A stretch of 28,995 bases of DNA from SIG565 sp045650565 (GTDB taxonomy: Bacteria > Bacillota > Clostridia > Oscillospirales > Acutalibacteraceae): positions 1 to 28,995 of the forward strand of contig JAZRRG010000070.1 of the NCBI GenBank assembly GCA_045650565.1, read 5' to 3'. The notes beneath the pieces are model-generated. The model had not been told where the DNA came from and did not search any database. It saw only the letters and a list, made by a program, of their open reading frames with translations. Shown here piece after piece: positions 6,259 through 15,198 of this stretch (position 1 is its first letter; each line of letters starts with the position of its first letter). A program made the translations under genes and the position numbers.

Positions 6259-8886
6259 ATGGAATGGATGTCACTAAATACTTTAAGAGAAAAATACCTT
6301 TCGTTTTTTGAATCGAAGGGGCATTTGCGCTTGGGCTCATTTTCACTTGTACCCCAAGGCGATAAATCTCTCTTGCTTATAAACTCCGGTATGGCACCGA
6401 TGAAAAAATATTTCACTGGTGAAGTTACTCCCCCGTCTAAGCGTGTTACCACCTGCCAAAAATGTATCCGTACGCCCGACCTTGAGCGTGTAGGTCATAC
6501 AGCAAGGCACGGCACATATTTTGAAATGCTCGGTAACTTCTCCTTTGGTGACTATTTTAAAGAGGAAGCAATTACTTGGGCTTGGGAATTTTTAACCGAA
6601 ACGCTTGAAATCCCTGCCGAGCTGCTTTGGCCCTCAATTTACGAGAAGGATGATGAGGCGTATGATATTTGGAAGGACAAAATCGGTGTAAACCCCGAAC
6701 ACATTGTCCGCCTTGGCAAAGCCGACAACTTCTGGGAGCATGGCACGGGACCTTGCGGACCTTGCAGTGAAATTTACTTTGACCGTGGTGAAAAATACGG
6801 TTGCGGCTCGCCTGACTGCAAACTGGGTTGCGACTGCGATAGATATATGGAAATTTGGAACAATGTTTTCACCCAATTTAATAATATGGGGGACGGCACC
6901 TACACCGAGCTTGAGCACAAGAACATTGATACCGGTATGGGTCTTGAGCGCCTTGCCTGTGTTATGCAGGGTGTTGACAATATGTTCGAGGTCGACACCA
7001 TCCGCAATATTATTAACAAGGTATCGGAAATTTCGGGCAAGAAGTATGGTGATGACAGCACCACCGATATTTCCATTCGTGCAATTACCGACCATGCACG
7101 TGCCGCTACATTTATGATAAGCGATGGCGTTATACCGTCCAACGAAGGCAGGGGCTACGTGCTGCGCCGAATTATCCGCCGAGCTGTCAGACACGGAAAG
7201 CTTATCGGAATAAACCGCCCCTTCTTTATGGAGCTTTGTGATACGGTTATAAACGAAAATAAATCGGGTTACCCCGAGCTCATAGAGAAAAAGGAGCTCA
7301 TTACAAAGGTTATTACAAACGAGGAAAGCGCATTTAACAGGACCATTGACCAGGGTCTTAGTATGCTCGAAAGCTTAACCAAAAACGGCTCCTCCCTTTC
7401 GGGTGCGGATGCCTTTAAGCTTTATGATACCTACGGCTTCCCCATTGATTTAACTAAGGATATTTTAGCCGAGAAAAATATGACGCTTGATGAGGATGAA
7501 TTTAAAGCTCTTATGGACGAGCAACGTCAAAAGGCACGTAATGCTCGTAAATCAGCCGATGGTGAGAGCTGGAAGAGTGACGGCATTGCCTTTGATAACA
7601 TCCCCGCCACATTATTTGTTGGCTATACTGAAAATTCGGCTAAAGCCACTGTTTTGGATATTGTAGCAAACGGTGAGCACGTTGCCTGTGTATCAAAGGA
7701 TGAAAATGCGGTTATAGTGCTTGACACTACACCCTTCTACGCCGAATCGGGCGGTCAAATTGGTGATACAGGTATTATTTCAGGCGATACTTTTAAAGCC
7801 GAGGTGGTTGACACCAAAAAGACTGCCGATGGCATTTTCACCCACTTTGTAAAAATAGTTGAAGGCACTGTATGTGTGAATGATAAAGCGGCGGCTGAAA
7901 TTGATACGGTACGCCGTGCGGCTATTCGCCGCAATCACACTTCGGCTCACCTTTTACAAGCCGCACTGCGCGAGGTGCTCGGCACACACGTTGAGCAGGC
8001 AGGTAGTATGGTAAGCGATACTGTAGTGCGCTTTGACTTTACTCATTTCTCCGCCCTTAATGATACCGAGATTCAAAAGGTTGAAAATATAGTTAACTCC
8101 AATATTTTTGATGCAATAGAGGTTGAAAACCGTGAAATGCCGATTGAAGAAGCCAAAAAGCTCGGCGCTATGGCACTGTTCGGCGAAAAATATGGGGAAA
8201 CTGTAAGAATAGTTAAGGCGGCAGATAAATCTATTGAGTTTTGCGGCGGTACACACGTAAACAACACAGGTAAAATAGGTATGTTCAAAATCGTTTCTGA
8301 ATCGAGTGTTGCGGCGGGCGTACGCCGTATTGAAGCGGTTACGGGATTTAATGTATTAGCGCTTATAAACGATAAGCAAGCGTTACTTAACTCAACCGCT
8401 GCCGCATTTAAAATCGGTAATACGGGTGAGGTAGCTACAAAAGCCAATCAGCTAATGACCGAGCTTAAAAACAAGGATAAAATCATTGAGCAGTTAGAGG
8501 CAAAGCTCGCCTTCGGCAAGCTTGATGAAATTCTTAAGAATAAGTCCGTTTTCGGCAATGTCGAGGTTATCACAGCTGTGCTCGAAAATTCGGGTGCTGA
8601 TGAGATTCGCTCAATTTGTGAAAAGGTTAAGGGAGAAAACGATAATGCAGTTATCGTTTTAGCCGCCAAAACAGCCGACAAGCTCACCTTTTGCGCAGCG
8701 GCGGGTAAAACGGCTGTAGCAAACGGCATTAAAGCGGGTGAAGTTGTAAGCTTTGTTGCAAAGAAAACCGGCGGTAACGGTGGCGGCAGACCCGACATCG
8801 CTATGGCAGGCGGTAAGGATGCTTCTAAATTAGAGGCGGTGCTTTCATCCGTTTGTGACCTTATAAAAGAAAAAATAGGGGGCTAA
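6259..8886 (+). CDS. alaS: Alanyl-tRNA synthetase
   Basis: This 875-residue cytosolic enzyme charges tRNA-Ala with alanine. The class II core is at the N-terminus (LREKYLSFFESKGH, then TTCQKCIRTPDLERVGHTARH, ...ARHGTYFEMLGNFSFGDYFK and NIDTGMGLERLA). The editing domain that clears mischarged Ser and Gly has the zinc motifs HTSAH (His560, His564) and CGGTH (Cys662, His666). The C-Ala domain closes with the glycine-rich GGGRPDIAMAGGKD. The length is normal. The ATG at 6259 follows AAGGGATG at acceptable spacing, and the N-terminus MEWMSLNTLREKY matches the family start. It is the first gene of an operon with the HIT and phosphoribosyltransferase genes. Confidence 0.98.
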   Translation: MEWMSLNTLREKYLSFFESKGHLRLGSFSLVPQGDKSLLLINSGMAPMKKYFTGEVTPPSKRVTTCQKCIRTPDLERVGHTARHGTYFEMLGNFSFGDYFKEEAITWAWEFLTETLEIPAELLWPSIYEKDDEAYDIWKDKIGVNPEHIVRLGKADNFWEHGTGPCGPCSEIYFDRGEKYGCGSPDCKLGCDCDRYMEIWNNVFTQFNNMGDGTYTELEHKNIDTGMGLERLACVMQGVDNMFEVDTIRNIINKVSEISGKKYGDDSTTDISIRAITDHARAATFMISDGVIPSNEGRGYVLRRIIRRAVRHGKLIGINRPFFMELCDTVINENKSGYPELIEKKELITKVITNEESAFNRTIDQGLSMLESLTKNGSSLSGADAFKLYDTYGFPIDLTKDILAEKNMTLDEDEFKALMDEQRQKARNARKSADGESWKSDGIAFDNIPATLFVGYTENSAKATVLDIVANGEHVACVSKDENAVIVLDTTPFYAESGGQIGDTGIISGDTFKAEVVDTKKTADGIFTHFVKIVEGTVCVNDKAAAEIDTVRRAAIRRNHTSAHLLQAALREVLGTHVEQAGSMVSDTVVRFDFTHFSALNDTEIQKVENIVNSNIFDAIEVENREMPIEEAKKLGAMALFGEKYGETVRIVKAADKSIEFCGGTHVNNTGKIGMFKIVSESSVAAGVRRIEAVTGFNVLALINDKQALLNSTAAAFKIGNTGEVATKANQLMTELKNKDKIIEQLEAKLAFGKLDEILKNKSVFGNVEVITAVLENSGADEIRSICEKVKGENDNAVIVLAAKTADKLTFCAAAGKTAVANGIKAGEVVSFVAKKTGGNGGGRPDIAMAGGKDASKLEAVLSSVCDLIKEKIGG

Positions 8887-8889
8887 ATT

Positions 8890-9231
8890 ATGGCTGACTG
8901 TTTGTTTTGTAAAATAGTGGCGGGTGAAATTCCGTCAACTAAAATATATGAAGATGATTTTGTTTATGCCTTCGCTGATATTGACCCACAAGCGCCCTTC
9001 CACGCTATTGTGATACCAAAGCAGCACATTACATCTGCAGCCGAGGTTAACGAAGAAAACAGTTATTTGATGGCGGCAATTTTTGAGGCGATAGCAAAAA
9101 TTGCAAAGCAGGAAAATCTTGATAACGGTTTCAGAGTGGTTAACAACTGCGGAAATGACGGCGGACAAACTGTCCACCATATACATTTTCATTTATTAGC
9201 ACGTAGAAATCTTGCTTGGCCACCAGGTTGA
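8890..9231 (+). CDS. HIT-family nucleotide hydrolase/transferase (Hint-like)
   Basis: This 113-residue protein matches a bacterial histidine-triad (Hint) protein. CLFCKIVAGEIPS at the start, DIDPQAPFHAIVIPKQHI in the middle and the triad HIHFHLL preceded by GGQTVH near the C-terminus are diagnostic. The middle histidine of the triad is the nucleophile. Family members hydrolyse adenosine phosphoramidates, including aminoacyl-adenylates formed by tRNA synthetases, so its place three bases after alaS is sensible. The GGGGG just before the alaS stop serves as ribosome-binding site. Confidence 0.95.
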   Translation: MADCLFCKIVAGEIPSTKIYEDDFVYAFADIDPQAPFHAIVIPKQHITSAAEVNEENSYLMAAIFEAIAKIAKQENLDNGFRVVNNCGNDGGQTVHHIHFHLLARRNLAWPPG

Positions 9232-9247
9232 TTAAGGAGTGTTACTT

Positions 9248-9787
9248 ATGAATAAGACCTATAAAATGAAGATTGCAGGTCTCGATAGAGAGCTTGAAAT
9301 GTTCCCCGTAAGCGATACGCTTGATATTGCGGCATTTATTCTCTTCGGAGATACCGAAATCACCGTTGCTGCAGCAACCGAACTGCTTAAAAAGGTGCCC
9401 GAATTTGATATAATCTTAACTCCCGAAGCCAAAAGCATACCGTTAGCGTATGAAATGGCTCGTCAGTCGGGAAAACCCTACATAGTAGCACGCAAAGGTG
9501 TGAAGGTCTATATGGGTAACCCCTTACACGTTAGCGTGCGCTCGATTACCACAAATAAGGTGCAGGATTTATATTTGGGTGTGGGCGATGTGGCAAAAAT
9601 CAAGAATAAGCGTATTCTCATAGTTGATGATGTTATAAGCACGGGTGAATCGCTTGTAGCTGTTAGAAAATTAGTAAGTGAAGCGGGCGGAAAGGAAGTG
9701 GCTGCCTGTGCGGTTTTAGCCGAGGGCGATGCACAAATGCGACACGATATAATCTTTTTAGAGCCGTTGCCTTTATTCTTTAAATAA
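9248..9787 (+). CDS. Phosphoribosyltransferase-family protein (APRT/XPRT-like)
   Basis: This 179-residue type I phosphoribosyltransferase carries the PRPP-binding motif KRILIVDDVISTGESL in its C-terminal half and the family block ILTPEAKSIPLAYEMARQSG in the middle. It most resembles adenine or xanthine phosphoribosyltransferases and would salvage a purine base with PRPP; the base specificity is not readable. I start it at the ATG of 9248, eight bases after AAGGAG; an in-frame GTG at 9239 sits inside that site. It is the third gene of the alaS operon and a hairpin follows. Confidence 0.88.
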   Translation: MNKTYKMKIAGLDRELEMFPVSDTLDIAAFILFGDTEITVAAATELLKKVPEFDIILTPEAKSIPLAYEMARQSGKPYIVARKGVKVYMGNPLHVSVRSITTNKVQDLYLGVGDVAKIKNKRILIVDDVISTGESLVAVRKLVSEAGGKEVAACAVLAEGDAQMRHDIIFLEPLPLFFK

Positions 9788-9793
9788 CATAAA

Positions 9794-9820
9794 AAAGGTA
9801 CTCGTTTTTTGAGTACCTTT
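9794..9820 (+). terminator. Terminator of the alaS operon
   Basis: AAAGGTACTC (9794-9803) pairs with GAGTACCTTT (9811-9820) across a T-rich loop, seven bases after the stop codon. The T-tract after the stem is short, so termination may be partial and let the ComEC-like gene be read. Confidence 0.7.
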
Positions 9821-9832
9821 AACTTTGTCAAA

Positions 9833-11164
9833 ATGAAAAGACCTATTGTACTTACTGCTCTTCTTTGTGCCATAGTTTGCCTTACTTTGATAAATATAAA
9901 TTTTCGAATTTCTATACTTATTGCCGCTATATTTTTAATGGCTACAATAATATGCATTTTTTATAAGAGTTTACACGAATTTATCGTTATTGCAATGCTT
10001 TTGCTTACCTTGTGCTTAAGCTTTTACAGTACATATTCAAACCATATTGTGCCCGCAAAGAACATATCCAAGCACAAAGCCAACATAACGGGTATTGTAA
10101 CCGATTATTCCTACAGGTATGAGGATGTTATACTCTATTATGTTAAGGTGACCGATAGTGATTTATCGGAAATTATCGGCACCACCGTTATGCTTTATGA
10201 TAACACTACGAGTGCGGGCGTGGGGCTTACCATAAACGCTGATACGACTGTATCCTTCATTAACGACGGCAAAAGCTTTTACTCAAACAACATATATTTT
10301 AAGGGTCATATAAATAAGCTGCACAGCTCTCGTGACATACCGTGTTTAGACAGTTCCCTCGGTAAATTTCGTGGTAAGCTGCGGAATATTATTTTCAGTA
10401 ATTTGCCGTACGATATTGCAACCACCATAAACGGACTAACCATAGGGGAACGTAGCTATGAGGAGGACAGCTTTTATGCCGCCGTTAAAAATTGCGGTGT
10501 TACGCACGTTATGGTGGTTTCGGGTATGCATATGGTGATAGTTTGCGGAAGCGTTTATAAGCTTCTGAAATTTCTAAAACTGCCGCCCCGAATAGCATCG
10601 GTTATAACCTTTGGTGTAACCATAATGTTCATGGCGCTTTGTGGCTTTACACCATCTGTTTTAAGGGCGGGTATTATGTATATTATAATGCTTTTGGGTG
10701 TTTTCCTTTACCGTGCACCCGATGCGCTCAATTCCCTATCAATTTCCTTTGTACTTATGTTGATTTGCAATCCGTTTTTACTCACCAATGTGGGCTTTTT
10801 ATTATCAATTCTATCAACTGCAGGAATTATAATTATAAATCCGCTACTATTAAAACTCATAAAGACAGAAAAATGGAAGGCAAAAACACTGCGTGTAATA
10901 GCCGAGCTGGCTACCGTTACTATATCAGCACAAATCGCTACACTGCCGATTTGCCTATGCTACTTCGGTTGGATATCGCCTTGGGCAATTCTTGTTAATA
11001 TACTGATTTCCCATGCCGTAACCATAGCTGTGATATCGGCTTTTATCGGTATACTTTTATATGCGATGCCGTTTATAAGCCCTATATCTATACTACCCTT
11101 TAAGCTTTGCAGTTTTGTAACGGCGTATTTTAATAATGTAATAGAATTCTTTGGAAATATATAA
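9833..11164 (+). CDS. ComEC/Rec2-family channel protein lacking the metallo-beta-lactamase domain
   Basis: This 443-residue membrane protein has N-terminal hydrophobic segments (residues 1-65), a soluble OB-like region (about 75-165, KANITGIVTDYSYRYEDVIL), and then the Competence domain. The hallmark VTHVMVVSGMHMVIV lies at 223-237, followed by GFTPSVLRAGIMYI and several helices. ComEC forms the inner-membrane channel for single-stranded DNA in natural transformation. Standard proteins are about 700-800 residues with a C-terminal metallo-beta-lactamase nuclease domain; this one stops after the last helix at a clean stop and terminator. No comEA or other competence genes are near. The start is uncertain: ATG 9833 has no good ribosome-binding site, and TTG 9809 lies inside the terminator. 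Confidence 0.85.
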   Translation: MKRPIVLTALLCAIVCLTLININFRISILIAAIFLMATIICIFYKSLHEFIVIAMLLLTLCLSFYSTYSNHIVPAKNISKHKANITGIVTDYSYRYEDVILYYVKVTDSDLSEIIGTTVMLYDNTTSAGVGLTINADTTVSFINDGKSFYSNNIYFKGHINKLHSSRDIPCLDSSLGKFRGKLRNIIFSNLPYDIATTINGLTIGERSYEEDSFYAAVKNCGVTHVMVVSGMHMVIVCGSVYKLLKFLKLPPRIASVITFGVTIMFMALCGFTPSVLRAGIMYIIMLLGVFLYRAPDALNSLSISFVLMLICNPFLLTNVGFLLSILSTAGIIIINPLLLKLIKTEKWKAKTLRVIAELATVTISAQIATLPICLCYFGWISPWAILVNILISHAVTIAVISAFIGILLYAMPFISPISILPFKLCSFVTAYFNNVIEFFGNI

Positions 11165-11200
11165 AATCACCCCGAAATGCAACGCATATCGGGGTGATTT
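11164..11200. terminator. Bidirectional terminator between comEC-like gene and hydrogenase operon
   Basis: AAATCACCCCGA (11164-11175) pairs with TCGGGGTGATTT (11189-11200), with an inner ATGC/GCAT step. T residues follow on the plus strand and a T/A-rich tail on the minus. It serves two convergent transcripts. Confidence 0.92.
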
Positions 11201-11209
11201 TTAAGTTAA

Positions 11210-12946
11210 TTAATATTTTTTACGTGCAGTGTATGTTGTGTGGAGGTCGTGGTGTGCCTTATGGCCGCCAAAACCGTCATACCATTCACTGTAGAGAGTT
11301 TTAATAACGGGTGACTCGTGTGACATACGTAAAGCACTTGCTTTATCTTGGTCGTAAAGTGCTTTCGCACGAACTGCTTTAAGGTCAACCGTATCACGAA
11401 CATACTGCGGCTGGATGGGCTGACCGCCGCCGTTTACACAGCCACCGGGGCATCCCATAATCTCGATAAAGCCCCAACCGTCAGGGTTGCCGTTTTTGAG
11501 CTTATCCATAACAACCTTAGCAGCTGCCGCACCAGAAGCTACTGCAACCTTTAAGTCGGTGCCGCCAACATTAACTGTAGCAGTTTTAAGACCCATAGTG
11601 CCACGAACTGCCTCGAGCTCGATAGCTTCGGTAGCACCGTTAAGCCAAGCATTTGCAGTACGAACTGCCGCTTCCATAACGCCACCTGTTGCACCGAATA
11701 TAATTGCGGCGCCTGTATCCTCGCCTAGAGGAGAATCAAACTCTTCATCGGGAAGTGCGGTAAACTTAATACCTGCTCTATCAATCATACGAGCAAGCTC
11801 ACGGGTTGTAAGAGCGATGTCAACATCAGGCACGCCTGCTGCTGACTGGTCCTCTCTGCCGATTTCAAACTTCTTAGCAGTACAAGGCATAATTGATACA
11901 ACAATAATGTCCTTCGGGTCAATTCCCATTTTGTTAGCATAGTAGGTTTTAATTACGGCACCTGCCATCTGCTGAGGTGACTTACAGCTTGAGAGATGAG
12001 CGAGCATATCGGGGTAGTAAAGCTCACAGAATTTAACCCAACCTGGTGAGCAGGATGTAATCATCGGTAAAGTGCCACCGTTTTTAATGCGCTCAACAAG
12101 CTCGTTTGCTTCTTCAACTATAGTAAGGTCGGCAGCAAAGTCGGTATCGAACACCTTTGCGAAGCCAAGACGATGAAGAGCCGCAACCATTTTACCCTCA
12201 ACATTTGTGCCTATTGGCATATCAAAGCATTCTCCAAGTGTTGCACGAATAGACGGTGCTGTTTGAACCACTACATGCTTTGAGGTATCAGCCAAAGCTG
12301 CCCATACTTTATCGGTATCATCCTTTTCGGTAAGTGCGCCTGTCGGGCAAACCGCAGTACACTGACCGCAAGAGATACAAGGAACCTTATCAAGAGTTAG
12401 GTTAAAGGGTGAGCCGATGTTGGTATCAATACCACGGTCGTTAGCACCGATAACACCTACATACTGTTCCTGACACGCCGCAACACAACGACGGCAAAGA
12501 ATACACTTGTTGTTATCACGAACAAGGTGCGGGGTTGTATCATCAATCTCGTAGGTCGGTCTATAGCCGCCAAAGGTGTCTTCCTCTACGCCATATTCAC
12601 GGCAAAGCTTTTGCAATTCACAATTTGTAGAACGAACACAGGACAAGCACTTTTTCTCATGGGTAGAGAGTATGAGTTCAAGTGTAGTCTTGCGGGCTTT
12701 TTGAATTTTTGCGGTGTTGGTTTGGATTTCCATGCCCTCAGCTACGGGGTATACACAAGCGGTAACAAGGCCACGTGCGCCCGTTGCCTCAACAACACAA
12801 ATACGGCAAGCACCGATTTCGTTTTTCTCTTTCATAAAGCACAGCGTCGGAATTTCAACACCTGCTTTACGTGCGGCCTCCAAAATTGTGGAGCCCTGGG
12901 GTACGCTAACGGCAATGCCGTTTACTTTTACATTTATCATTTCCAT
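11210..12946 (-). CDS. hydA: NADH-dependent [FeFe]-hydrogenase catalytic subunit (HydA/HndD type, group A)
   Basis: This 578-residue cytosolic enzyme reduces protons to H2. Domains in order: a [2Fe-2S] plant-type domain (Cys36, 47, 50, 64), the His-Cys [4Fe-4S] site (His96, Cys100, 103, 109), two [4Fe-4S] clusters (Cys148/151/154/158 and Cys190/193/196/200), then the H-cluster domain with TSCSPGW (297-303), MPCTAKKFE (353-361) and MGCPGGCVNGGG (497-508). In known HydABC/Hnd complexes it works with NuoE- and NuoF-like subunits to bifurcate or confurcate electrons between NADH, ferredoxin and H2. It is the last gene of the ten-gene operon, 20 bases after hydB. Residue 300 is Ser where the C. 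pasteurianum enzyme has a cluster-ligand Cys. The maturases HydE, HydF and HydG are not in the window. Confidence 0.96.
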   Translation of the reverse strand: MEMINVKVNGIAVSVPQGSTILEAARKAGVEIPTLCFMKEKNEIGACRICVVEATGARGLVTACVYPVAEGMEIQTNTAKIQKARKTTLELILSTHEKKCLSCVRSTNCELQKLCREYGVEEDTFGGYRPTYEIDDTTPHLVRDNNKCILCRRCVAACQEQYVGVIGANDRGIDTNIGSPFNLTLDKVPCISCGQCTAVCPTGALTEKDDTDKVWAALADTSKHVVVQTAPSIRATLGECFDMPIGTNVEGKMVAALHRLGFAKVFDTDFAADLTIVEEANELVERIKNGGTLPMITSCSPGWVKFCELYYPDMLAHLSSCKSPQQMAGAVIKTYYANKMGIDPKDIIVVSIMPCTAKKFEIGREDQSAAGVPDVDIALTTRELARMIDRAGIKFTALPDEEFDSPLGEDTGAAIIFGATGGVMEAAVRTANAWLNGATEAIELEAVRGTMGLKTATVNVGGTDLKVAVASGAAAAKVVMDKLKNGNPDGWGFIEIMGCPGGCVNGGGQPIQPQYVRDTVDLKAVRAKALYDQDKASALRMSHESPVIKTLYSEWYDGFGGHKAHHDLHTTYTARKKY

Positions 12947-12966
12947 AATACTTGTCGGCTCCTTTC

Positions 12967-14781
12967 TTACTGTTTACTGATTGCTTTAAACTTACAGTTA
13001 GCAATACAAGCACCGCACTTAACGCACTTAGCGGTATCAATTGTGAGTGACGGTAATTTATGACCGGGTGCTACATAATCGGTCTTAACAATAGCATTTG
13101 TAGGACAGTTTCTTGCACACAAACCGCAACCGATACATTTATCCTTATCGATTACGAATGTGAGAAGACCCTTACAAACACCTGCCGGACACTTCTTATC
13201 AACAACGTGAGCAATATACTCATCTCTGAAGAAGTTGAGTGTAGCAAGTACAGGGTTAGGTGCTGTCTGACCGAGACCGCAAAGTGAGTTCGCCTTTATG
13301 TATGCACAAAGCTCTTCGAGGGCATCGATGTCCTCGAGTGTGCCCTTACCCTCGGTAATCTTATCGAGCATTTCGAGAAGTCGTTTTGTACCTACACGGC
13401 AGGGTGTGCACTTACCGCAGGACTCATCAACCGTAAACTCAAGGAAGAATTTAGCCATATCAACCATACAGGTATCTTCATCCATTACGATAAGACCACC
13501 TGAGCCCATCATACAACCGATGGCTGTTAGGTTATCGTAGTCAACCTCAGTATCAATTAAAGAAGCCGGAATACATCCGCCCGAGGGACCGCCTGTTTGA
13601 GCCGCCTTGAACTTTTTACCATTCGGAATACCGCCGCCGATTTCTTCAATAATATGGCGGAGTGTAGTACCCATCGGAATTTCTACAAGACCTGTGTTCT
13701 TAATTTTACCGCCGAGTGCAAATACCTTTGTACCCTTTGATTTTTCAGTACCCATTGAGGCAAACCAATCAGCACCACGAAGGATAATTTGAGGTACATT
13801 TGCAAAGGTTTCAACGTTATTTTCAACTGTGGGCTTGCCGAAAAGACCTTTAACTGCCGGATAAGGCGGACGGGGTCTCGGCTCACCACGGTTACCTTCA
13901 ATTGAAGTCATAAGTGCGGTTTCCTCACCGCAAACGAAGGCACCTGCACCGAGGCGAATGCCAAGGTCAAAGTCAAAGCCCGAGCCAAAAATGTCTTTAC
14001 CGAGAAGTCCGTACTCTCTCGCCTGGTCAATCGCAATAGCAAGACGTGCAACTGCGATAGGATACTCAGCACGAACATATACGTAACCCTGTGTAGCACC
14101 AATTGCATACCCTGCAATTGCCATGGCTTCGATAAGACAGTGCGGGTCACCCTCAAGCACCGAACGGTCCATAAATGCACCGGGGTCGCCTTCGTCGGCA
14201 TTACATACTACATATTTTTGGTCGGCAGCATTAGCTGCGGTTAATGACCACTTGCGACCTGTTGGGAAGCCACCGCCTCCACGACCTCTAAGACCCGAAT
14301 CGCTGATGCATTTGATAACATCCTCAGGTGACATTTCGGTAAGAACCTTACCGAGTGCCTGATAACCATCCATTGCGATATATTCATCAATCTTTTCAGG
14401 GTCGATAACACCGCAGTTACGAAGAGCTACACGGGTCTGCGAACGGTAGAACGCTGTATCATTAAGCGCTACATTCTCTTGCACCTGTGCATTTTCATCT
14501 TCTTTATATTCAAGGCGAGTAACAACACGTCCCTTTAAAAGATGCTCTTCAACAATCTCTGCAACGTCGGACGGCTCTACACGGCTATAAAATGTACCAT
14601 CGGGATGAACAATAACAACAGGTCCCATTGCGCAAAGACCAAAGCAACCTGTCTGAACGATTTTAATTTCATCGGTAAGACCCTGTTTTGCTAAGTTCTC
14701 CTCAAAAGCGGCCTGAATGCTTTTACTGCCCGAAGAGGTACAACCGGTACCGCCACAAATCAATACATGTGCACGAATCAT
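12967..14781 (-). CDS. hydB: NuoF-like flavoprotein subunit of the bifurcating hydrogenase (HydB/HndC type)
   Basis: This 604-residue protein would bind FMN and NADH and hold the electron-bifurcating site. It begins with a thioredoxin-like [2Fe-2S] domain (Cys9, 14, 46, 50). The NuoF flavoprotein core follows, with GRGGGGFPTGRKW (166-178), CNADEGDPGAFMDR (193-206) and GAGAFVCGEETAL. An SLBB segment and a [4Fe-4S] site in ESCGKCTPC (Cys455, 458, 461, plus Cys501) come next. The C-terminus has a CPAGVC pair (531, 536) and two ferredoxin clusters (Cys549/552/555/559 and 586/589/592/596). This domain order is that of HydB/HndC proteins. Spacing is 21 bases from the HndB-like gene and 20 to hydA. 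Confidence 0.96.
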   Translation of the reverse strand: MIRAHVLICGGTGCTSSGSKSIQAAFEENLAKQGLTDEIKIVQTGCFGLCAMGPVVIVHPDGTFYSRVEPSDVAEIVEEHLLKGRVVTRLEYKEDENAQVQENVALNDTAFYRSQTRVALRNCGVIDPEKIDEYIAMDGYQALGKVLTEMSPEDVIKCISDSGLRGRGGGGFPTGRKWSLTAANAADQKYVVCNADEGDPGAFMDRSVLEGDPHCLIEAMAIAGYAIGATQGYVYVRAEYPIAVARLAIAIDQAREYGLLGKDIFGSGFDFDLGIRLGAGAFVCGEETALMTSIEGNRGEPRPRPPYPAVKGLFGKPTVENNVETFANVPQIILRGADWFASMGTEKSKGTKVFALGGKIKNTGLVEIPMGTTLRHIIEEIGGGIPNGKKFKAAQTGGPSGGCIPASLIDTEVDYDNLTAIGCMMGSGGLIVMDEDTCMVDMAKFFLEFTVDESCGKCTPCRVGTKRLLEMLDKITEGKGTLEDIDALEELCAYIKANSLCGLGQTAPNPVLATLNFFRDEYIAHVVDKKCPAGVCKGLLTFVIDKDKCIGCGLCARNCPTNAIVKTDYVAPGHKLPSLTIDTAKCVKCGACIANCKFKAISKQ

Positions 14782-14802
14782 TTAAAATACCTCCACTTTT
14801 AT

Positions 14803-15168
14803 CTACTTGGCGCCGTATGTATATTCAACAACAACTTTGCCATTTTTTATATGCTTTTCGATAACCTCTGCTGCCTTTTGGGCGTTCATTTGAACATAGG
14901 TTACCTTTTCCTTGCCTGCCTCGAACACCTCAACAACCGGCTCGTATTGGCAAATACCGATACAACCTGTTTGGGTAACCGAAACCTGACCGGCAAGACC
15001 TGCATTGTTAACACCCTCAACAAAAGCGTTAAGCACAGGACGTGCACCTGCTGCAATACCACAGGTTGCCATACCTACAACTATACGCTTTTCGCCAAAG
15101 CCCTCACGAAGAACAACCTTATCCTTCATTTTGTCTTTGATTGCTTGAAGCTCAGCCAATGTTTTCAT
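14803..15168 (-). CDS. HndB-like thioredoxin-fold (2Fe-2S) ferredoxin domain protein
   Basis: This 121-residue protein resembles HndB and the thioredoxin-like [2Fe-2S] ferredoxins. A helical N-terminus (residues 1-18) leads into a strand and VGMATCGIAAGARP (32-44), then TQTGCIGICQYEPVVEV (65-81). A standard member has four cluster cysteines; I see only three (Cys36, Cys69, Cys73), because the CxxxxC of the first motif lacks its second Cys. It may hold a cluster with another ligand or none at all. It sits between the GHKL ATPase and hydB, and in known hnd operons such a subunit belongs to the hydrogenase complex. Confidence 0.88.
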   Translation of the reverse strand: MKTLAELQAIKDKMKDKVVLREGFGEKRIVVGMATCGIAAGARPVLNAFVEGVNNAGLAGQVSVTQTGCIGICQYEPVVEVFEAGKEKVTYVQMNAQKAAEVIEKHIKNGKVVVEYTYGAK

Positions 15169-15198
15169 AAATCTCTACCCTTTCCTTAATAAATTCTA

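Noticed and set aside
6634..7194. 186-codon open frame on the minus strand inside alaS
   Set aside because: It is antisense to a well-conserved part of alanyl-tRNA synthetase, with no ribosome-binding site and no recognisable protein features.
9239..9247. GTG start nine bases upstream of the phosphoribosyltransferase
   Set aside because: The GTG overlaps the AAGGAG ribosome-binding site that serves the ATG at 9248.
12527..13063. 178-codon plus-strand open frame across the hydA/hydB junction
   Set aside because: It is antisense to two clearly identified hydrogenase genes and Cys-rich only because it mirrors their Fe-S motif codons.
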